Of a stretch of 17,392 bases of DNA, positions 7,131 to 14,666 are shown piece by piece. Position 1 is the first letter of the stretch. The number at the start of each line of letters is the position of its first letter. A program made the position numbers and the translations under genes. The notes beneath the pieces are model-generated. The model did not search any database, was not told the DNA's origin, and was given only the letters and a program-made list of their open reading frames with translations. The DNA is from Dinochytrium kinnereticum (lineage: Eukaryota > Chytridiomycota > Chytridiomycetes > Chytridiales > Chytridiaceae), in assembly GCA_027604005.1 (NCBI GenBank), contig JADGJT010000424.1:1-17392 (forward strand), read 5' to 3'.

Positions 7131-10100
7131 ATGCGGATTCAAGGAAGGCGGTTAACTGAGGACGCCGTCAAATCCCAAATTCTCCCCCTCATCAAACAGC
7201 AGGAGTCAATCCAAGCCCCGATCTCACTTTCAAGAAAACAAGATGCCGGCAGAACCAGAACTCCAACGATATCATCATCTCGAGATGTTGATTTCGCTGA
7301 TCATGACAACCGACGAAAAAGTACATTGAAACCAACATCAGGTGTTGGAGAGAGAAAAAGGATGGGATCTCAGACTCGGTTTACAGTTTCTGCGGCTGGC
7401 GTGATGGATTCTTGTGCCTCTTTGGCGGACCTGGAGGTTGAGCTGAAGAAATTAGACGGTGGGGATGAGGATATGAGGCTTTTTGATGTGGATTGGATGC
7501 CTAGTTATGTTGGGGAGTGTAGCTTGGAAGGGAATAATCTGTTTGGTACGTTTGATCTTAGCACTTCCACAACATTTCTGAACTACATGTCATCAGACGA
7601 CACGCTGGTAGTGGCCATCACGGATTCTCACCTGTATGTCGCGGAACCGAAAAAGAAACGCGGGGATTACCCGACTCTTCTTAAAAAGATTCGGCTAAAC
7701 GAGATAGTTGGCATCGAACAGGTTCACTCTTCCTACTTTTGGTTCTTTATAAGAGTTAATAACCTATCCTTGGGATACAGCAAAACATCAACATAGGCTT
7801 CGACTGGGTAAGTCGTGGGCTCGTTTGATTATTTGGTTAGGTGTGCTGACATGTTAACCATACGAAAAACAGGCCTTTCCCCATATCAGCATCAGCTATC
7901 AAGAAATGGTCAAAGTTCGGCCTCCTGGCAAGAAAATTCCTAAGGACCGATTCAGCCTTGACCACCAAGTTGGTGAGTGATGTTTCACTTATACCCTACT
8001 AACGTTCAATTGACAACAAAAAACTAATGTATGTATACACAAAAATTAGTCATCCTAAAACTGAGAACCAGCCGAACCCATTGGGACCTCCCTTACATGC
8101 TTAAACGTGCTACAACCAATTCAATGATCGTGAGTCCCTATTCACGTCCACGACACCTTTAATCATCCCTAAAAACCAGAGAGACGCCCTTCAAAAAACC
8201 AGCTACATCGATATCCGTGACATCTCCCTGTATACCTCCCTTGAATCAGAATACCTTTCACTGGGAAGACTCGCGACAGTGTTGACGCCTGCGGACAGTC
8301 GTTCATCAATTCTCTCCATGGAAAATGCGATTGACACTGGAGTGTTGGTGAAAGATGTGAAATGGAGGACTGAGTGTTTAGACAGAATGATGGAAGTGGC
8401 GGAGTGGAATAAGGCAATCAAGAGGTCTTTTTGGAAGGTAATATTCTTTTTTTCTTTTTTCGTGTCTTTCATTTCTAATCTGGTGTTTGGCACTTTCAAA
8501 AAGTCCATGAAATGTTATAATCACTTGATGGATGAAACTGAGTCATGTCTTCTTCTCATTCGAATCTACCTTGATGCTATTGGGAGTGAAGCTTCGTCAG
8601 CAACTCTCAGACAACGACCTCTGTGTCGTAGTCCAAGGCCAGGAAAGATCTTAATGACATCACCGTGCGCAAGATCGCCAGGGTCTGGTCCGTCTTTCTT
8701 TTGGGGCCTCGAGGAGGACGAGGAATGTTTTGAAGCTGTAGCAAGGTGAATATGATATTTCTTTCATTTTGGTTCTGGCGGAACTCAATTGTACCGGCAT
8801 CCTGTATCCTTAAATTTACTTTTTACTTATAATACCGCTGATCCTTTTAATTCTTCACGCCATTCGATTTACCATCAGATACCTTCGTCATATCCAGACC
8901 TTCCTTATATCTATGTTTTTCGATACAGAGCAAATCGAAAACAAAGATGCCATCTTCCGCTCAGCAAGCCCCTACGGATTCGTCGATTTTGCAAAAAGTA
9001 ATCACCACCACCTTATCACAATAACACGCAAGAAAAATCAGCCTCAAAACTAACATTTCCTTTTCTCGCCCACCCCACCGAAAAACAAACAAAAAAAATT
9101 ATAACACCAGTGCTCTTCTACGGTCCCTCCTTTCAAACAACTTGCACAACACTCACAGGCCACTTAACCTCCACCTCCACCTACCCACCCTATCTCCTCC
9201 CCCCGTCCAAAGACCCAATCGAATTTCTTCCCCCGACAATCCTACACCCCGAAGACCGCGAAACTTCCGAGGAAGAAGAAGCGGAAAAGAAAGAACCGTC
9301 TCCACACTCATCACCCGACCCCGGAAGATGGCGACGAACAAGAATCAAAAATCGACCTCGGCCTCTGTTGTCCCTTGGAGATGGAAACGCGGTCATGGAT
9401 GTTTTGTTTCCGATGAGGTTTGACGGTGGAAAGAGAACTGGAAGCAGGCGATCATCAATGAAAAGGAAGCAGAAGAATAATGATGTGTCATCGAAGCGGT
9501 CAGTAAAAAGTTCTGACGAAAAGTCGTTAAAAAGTGACGACGAAAAATCCATGCGCCGGTCATTGAAATATGACAACGAAAAGTACACGAAAAGACGACT
9601 AAAAAATCGTGACGAGACCTCCAATGATCAAGAAACAACAGAGGATGATAACTCAACCCCGCCCATTCGCTCCCAACGTCGCTCCCTCGCCCTCTCAAAA
9701 ATGCAATCCATTCTCGCTTGGCAAAACGACGACATTCTAAAAGAAGAGCCGCGAGACCGCAGCGTTTCACCCACCCACCGATCAAGGCAAACTACTCGAA
9801 GCCTTTCACCGCAGCTCCGTCAGGATCCAAAAAACCGGTGGAAGACGATCCCATTCTCAGACGTCCTTGATGAGAAGATCATGAGAAAGTTTAGGCCGAA
9901 ATGGACGTCCATACCGTTTACTGAACCGCCCGGATTTTCGATTGAGGAGCGTGGGGAGGACCGTCGGAGTAAGTTTTTTGAACGAGGAGGAAAGTGTAAA
10001 AAGTCTGGGGAAAGAGGAAGCTCGGAACGGAGGAAAGAGGAACAGCGAAAACCAAGACGAACCAAGAGCAAAGAACGTCATGAACTCGTCTCATCACCCA

Positions 10101-11611
10101 TCGGAGACCCCATCGTCGGCGACAGGTCCTCCCAAATCCCCATCTTCATCATCCCGCGTGAGGCCTTCCGAACCCTACCCTCATCTCCCATCCGATCCCG
10201 TGACAAAGAAACGCAGAGTGCGCTTATCCCTGGTTACAACACCCATCGTGGTCCTAACCCGTGTGACCGAGAACCAGTCGAAGAACTGACAAAGAGAAAA
10301 AAACGACATCGATCTTCAGCGCGTCGAAAGAATAAAATGATCGTGATGTTTGATGACGACCTTGCGAAGATTGGGCACGCGCCTCGAGAGGAGGAGTCGC
10401 GGTCGTGTGTTATCTATGGAGTTGTGGAAAAGGGAGAAAAAGACAAGACTCATGACAGGCATGACGAACCGATGAACAGAAACAAAGATCACAGTAACTT
10501 CTGCACAACCACCAAGGATCAAGTAATATTGCAAACCATCAGATCTCCGAAACCAAGAACCGAGCGAGACGAGTCGTTTTTCATGTTCTTTCCCATTCCT
10601 GGATCATCCGAAGATAGAGTTCAGCTTTGGGAAGAGAAATGGGCGAGACCAGGAACTGTGCCAGCAGTTCCCAAGTGGAAGTTATTGGGACACAACAAGT
10701 CTCGGGTGAAGGACAATGTTGAAGAACAAGAACTATATGAGGATGAAGGAATCTTCGCGGAAGAAGTGGCGAAGGAAGAAAGAGGAGATGTAGAAACTCG
10801 AGATTTAACAAGCCGAGACATAACTTGGAGAGACGGAGGCTATGAAAATCTAGATCCCTACCAACCTCCATCAAGATCTACTTCCCCAAAACCTCATCGT
10901 AACGTCCCAATCCTCCACGTGACCATCCAATCTCTCCACGACCCCTCCAACATCTCCCTCCCAACAACAACCAGTCTAAAAATAACACCCCAAGAAGAAG
11001 GCCTGCCCACCTTAACAACCCCCTTTGAAACCCCTACCCCAACCTCCTCTCATGCCCTTACAAGACTCAAACGCGCTGACAGAACCCTCCAAAAATGCAC
11101 TCTAGCATTCCTGATGCTCTTCACAGAACTTTCATGGCTATCGAAAAGGTACGACGCCCCCGCTGCATCCATGGTGGTCGATCGAGAGATTTTCGCGAAA
11201 CTCGACGCATGGCCTTGCGTCCACATCTTAGTGACATACCTCCATGGTCCCATTCATCCGTTCCACGGACCACCACCTAAATGGAAATCACGAGCAGACA
11301 TGCGAACTTTGGGGACAGACAAAAGCGTTGGTTCAGATCACCGTGGATGGTTAAAAGGAGAAACTCTGGTATCGCTGTTTAGAGCCACAGAGATTCTAGA
11401 AGACTTGGAACGCCTTGATCCGAAGAAGTTGATCGTGTACGAGGAGGAGTTTGGGTACCTTCTATCTAATCCTTTAATCTCTGGAACGGCTCTAGACGAC
11501 CCCAGGCCGTTGATGCATGCCACCGTTGCTAAAGTGAAGCGTCTAGCCAATAGATTTGGTGGTGGGAGGGTGAGAGCTTGGGATGGAGAGATGGGGTCGG
11601 TTGAACGGTGA
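7131..11611 (+). CDS. Large multi-exon protein with PH-like N-terminal region; family unknown
   Basis: Proposed exons: 7131-7721, 7781-7807, 7873-7972, 8050-8129, 8180-8437, an uncertain exon ending at 8745, 8879-8997 and 9111-11611. Junction phases agree except around 8438-8745. Acceptors are YAG, donors are mostly GTAAGT/GTGAGT, and intron 3 has CTACTAAC. The ATG at 7131 is conservative, because the frame is open back to 7062. The product is about 1,250-1,290 aa. Residues about 125-290 alternate hydrophobic strands ('TLVVAITDSHLYVAEP', 'HISISYQEM', 'VVILKLRTSRTHWD') in a PH/GRAM-like pattern with a following helix. Exon 8 begins with a Pro-rich segment, then a long Lys/Arg/Glu/Ser disordered region with KSDDEK-type repeats (9494-9617). 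It ends in a more ordered helical segment (about 11050-11600) containing 'LAFLMLFTELSWLSKRYDA'. A membrane-binding or signalling adaptor is possible, but no function can be assigned. Confidence 0.7.
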
Positions 11612-11724
11612 GATTGGCGATTTGAGGGTAAAAGTGAATCTGATTTCTGGTAAGGAAAAGGTTGAAGGGGCTTGAAATGTGTTAAATAGCATATGTGAAC
11701 CAGCCTAATGCTAAAGATAGAGGC

Positions 11725-11730
11725 AATAAA
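11725..11730 (+). promoter_or_regulatory. Polyadenylation signal AATAAA
   Basis: Canonical AATAAA about 115 nt after the stop of the plus-strand gene, with a second AATAAA some 25 bp further (in CCAATAAAAAAG). Likely 3'-end signals for that transcript. Confidence 0.5.
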
Positions 11731-12390
11731 TGATACTGCCAACTGTTCCAATAAAAAAGAAGAAGAAACAAATACATGAAGAAGAGCAAAAAAACCATAT
11801 CACAACTGATGAGCTCTTTCTTTCTTTTTTATCTTTATTTTTTTTATAGTTAAAGACGCAATAATCAAAGGGAAAAATTACAGATAAAATCCCTCAACAT
11901 GTGAGTTTATAAAAATGCTACACAAATCTCAGTCAGGCCCAGTAACCTAGTCAGAACTTGACCATTTACAAAACAGAATATGGAACCGTCAACAACGAAA
12001 TAATATATCATCCTCACATCAAAATCCAACATCCATAATAATAATAAACAGTGAGAGGAAGAGGAAAAGGGTTTCTCAAAGGTCTGAATAAGGGAAGAGA
12101 TCGTGCGCAGGAACCAGCGAGCCAGAAAACGAAATGAAAAAAAAGAAGGTATGACGTCGGTAAGGTACAGGGAAGAAGAGTGTTTTTCTGCAAAAAAATA
12201 ATAAAGAGGTCATTTCTTTCTGAACTTATTCTCGACGTAAAAGAAAGAAGAAAATGGAAAAGAGGTTCATAAGAAATAAAAACCTAGTAAGCAGCCGAAA
12301 AAAAAAAAACATCACGAAAAAAAACAAACAGCAAAAGGACTGAAATTGAGATAAAATTTGGATAGAATCGCCAACCTCTAGTGACATCCA

Positions 12391-12482
12391 CCCCTCCCCC
12401 CAAAAAAAACAAAAAACAAACCAAAAAACCAAAAAAACCATAAAAAACAAAAACAAAAACCAGCAAAACTAAACCAAAAACC
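12391..12482 (-). repeat. A/C-only tract, G/U-rich in the ceramidase 3' UTR
   Basis: About 90 bp made almost wholly of A and C on the plus strand, with only a few G or T. In the ceramidase mRNA this becomes a U/G tract starting within about 10 nt of the stop codon. It could be simple low-complexity DNA or a GU-rich 3' UTR element. Confidence 0.6.
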
Positions 12483-12488
12483 AATCGG

Positions 12489-13913
12489 CTACTCCCTCTT
12501 ATACTTCAAGCCCTTCTCATTAGCCTTTCTGATCTCCTCCCAAGAAAGGGCAGTCGAAAGGTATGGCAATCCAAACCACTTCAACTCCACATCCGTCCTA
12601 CCAATCGCCAACAATCGCGCATAGCACGTCAACAGTGCGCCACCGTAGCATCCGACAGCAGTGAAAAAGTGCCACCTGAAATAAACAGAATCACGTTAAT
12701 TTCTCTCTCCCCAATGAAAAGGGCAAAGGATCCCTTACCATGCGTGAAGTTCAAAGGCGACTCGGTAGGGGTACCCCACGTCTGAACGAAGGGAACGAAC
12801 GTGATCGCAGGTTTGATTCTCGACGTTCCAAACAAGGAACCTAATTAAAGAGTCGCCTGTTAATACACCAAGATGACCGCCTCATAAGCCACAACTAACA
12901 AACAATAAACGATAGACAAGAGAGGCTCACCCAGTCAAATAACAAACCACACTGGTTCCAAACAACTTGGCCATTCCTGAAAATCTCTCAGGGTGAATAC
13001 CCTTGAACCAATAAATCTGTCTGATCGGGACATAGATCGAGATGGCGACCAGTAACCCATAAGAGACCTCATGGATCAGCGGGTTGCGAATATAAAGGTA
13101 AACAGCAGTGACGGCGGACGAGTCTTATTATTACCCAAAGAAAAAAACGGAAAGAACAAAAAAAGGAAATCATATTTAGTTCAACGAAAGAAGCTCGTAA
13201 AAAAAAGTAAAAAAGAGGCGGGGCCAGATGCTTGATGGACAAAAGCGGTGTTCAATAGTGGGAGATGACGCTTACATAAAGCAAGGAAAGCAACAACAAG
13301 AGGTCGACGACTCTTGACGGACGGGAAGGTCAAGAGAATGCTATAGATCTGGACACAAGAAGCCTATCAAATGATCCCCGTTGTTACCAAAAAAAACAAC
13401 ACAAAATCAAAACAGCAACCCAAGAAACATGGATCAAATGGCATTCCACTTACATAGATCATGGGAAGCTCATCCTAAAAAACCGCCCAAAGTCCCAAAA
13501 ATTCAGTAACCACTCAACAGCATCGCCAAAAAAGAAACAAAAATCAAAAGACTCACCGCCATCTGCGTCTCAAAGAGCAAAGAAGCATGAAACATAAAGC
13601 TTCCAACTCCAACCAGAAACAATCCCCCAAACACAACTCCCGACCGTCCCTCAGCCCCAACCATCAAGCACACGCTCCACCCCAAGATCGCAAAAAGATG
13701 ATACCAGAGGTTCGAAAACGTGTTCCACCATTCCGCAACGTAAAAGCTCAGGAGGTGATTTTCTTCACACCAGTCAAGAGTTGCGGTGACGGGGCTATTG
13801 GGGTGGGGGTGGGGGTGAGGGTTGGACGTGGTAAGAAACTAACTAGATGGAATGGATCGTTTGGCTTACCCCCAGAATCCGGGTGATCCAGCGGGGGTGA
13901 GGTTGAATCCCAT
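12489..13913 (-). CDS. Alkaline ceramidase (CREST family, ACER/Ypc1-like), seven exons
   Basis: Hydrolyses ceramide to sphingoid base and fatty acid in the ER/Golgi membrane. Exons on the minus strand: 13913-13870, 13794-13557, 13474-13454, 13348-13276, 13123-12931, 12840-12739 and 12675-12489. All phases agree and give 285 aa, the usual family length. Donors are GTAAGC/GTGAGT/GTAAGT and acceptors are TAG, AAG or CAG. The family residues are present: the calcium-site pattern D22-W23-E25-N27...E36 ('DWCEEN', 'VAEWWN'), S80 and H84 ('GVGSFMFHASL'), D95 ('MADELPMIY') and the zinc histidines H222 and H226 ('FELHAWWHFF'). Spacing matches human ACER3 closely. Several hydrophobic segments fit a seven-TM fold. 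The C-terminus KYKRE fits a KxKxx dilysine ER-retrieval signal. The gene looks intact and functional. Confidence 0.95.
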
Positions 13914-13942
13914 TGCTGTCTATCTGCTCTGCTTGCTTGCTT

Positions 13943-14009
13943 GCTGTCGTCGGTGATGCCTCAGCTGAGTGGGCGGTCGTGCGCTGGCTGTCGTCGGTGA
14001 TGCCTCAGC
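13943..14009. repeat. Duplicated 23-bp element upstream of the ceramidase start
   Basis: Two identical 23-bp copies, GCTGTCGTCG...TGCCTCAGC, at 13943-13965 and 13987-14009 (44-bp period), lie 30 and 74 bp upstream of the ceramidase ATG at 13913. The first copy runs into the palindrome CTCAGCTGAG (13960-13969). The identity of the copies in otherwise unique DNA suggests a recent duplication or a promoter/5' UTR element. Confidence 0.7.
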
Positions 14010-14666
14010 GGTGGATGTGAAGGGACGCAGCGTTGACGTTCAAAGTGCTGAACAGACAAACCCAGACACAGCGTTTCTGTGCGACGCTGGTCTGCAGGAA
14101 TCTGTTACATAATCCAGGAGATATTCAGCCGCTTTGCGCAGATATTCACGCTGGAACATTCCAGGCATTGCATGTTTATACTCGTCGCTTATTTGTACTT
14201 GTGTTATTCTTTTGTTTATTATTGTATTTGCAATCCTCAAATAATCTCCTGCAGCATGTAAAATAAATGTTCTTCAGTAAATATTATTTATGCTTATTAT
14301 TCCAACCAACATCAACAACTCTCAAATTGCGGCTTCAACGCAAACAACAAAAAAAAAACAAAAAACACACAAAACATCCCTCACAAAGATTCTAGAAAAA
14401 AACAAAAAGAGGCAACAGATACAGGCCACAAATAACAATAACAATAACAATAATAATAATAATGATAATAATAATAATACCCATCTAGACAAGAGCATAA
14501 AAAGAGAAACAGAAACAGAAGGAAGAGAGACAAGGAAAAGAACATAAAAAATAAAAATAAAAATAAAGAAAAACAACGAAAAAAAAAAACATGCACCCAA
14601 ACGAGAAAATAAAAGAACTTCTCTCATCATATCCCCCTACCCTTATAAAAAAAACACAACAAAAAA
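14010..14666. other. Intergenic region between ceramidase and GATA gene
   Basis: Holds the ceramidase upstream sequence (right of 13913) and the 3' UTR of the GATA gene, both transcribed leftward. The part near 14660-14290 is A-rich with long A and CA runs, which would be U-rich in the GATA transcript. A 66-codon minus-strand frame at 14040-14240 lacks supporting features and is not called as a gene. Confidence 0.6.
14431..14479. repeat. AAT/AAC trinucleotide microsatellite
   Basis: Four AAC-containing units (AATAAC) pass into a run of AAT triplets interrupted by one GAT. It lies about 190 bp past the GATA stop codon, probably inside its 3' UTR. Confidence 0.85.

Larger units (their letters stand above)
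11612..12488. other. Convergent 3' intergenic region
   Basis: This stretch separates the 3' ends of the plus-strand gene (stop 11611) and the minus-strand ceramidase (stop 12489). It is A/T-rich with many homopolymer runs and probably holds both 3' UTRs. No open frame with coding character was seen. Confidence 0.65.

Noticed and set aside
8438..8503. Hydrophobic segment as a transmembrane helix
   Set aside because: The segment has a GTAATA donor, a pyrimidine-rich stretch, CTAAT and an AG end. It is more likely an in-frame intron, though the acceptor is uncertain.
12739..12840. A frameshift in ceramidase exon 6
   Set aside because: Rereading the bases at 12781-12790 gives an unbroken frame through 'VRSLRSDVGYPYRVAFELHAW', so the gene is intact.
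14040..14240. 66-codon minus-strand frame in the ceramidase-GATA gap
   Set aside because: It starts at TTG, has only a 42-codon ATG version, and shows no motif or splice partner.
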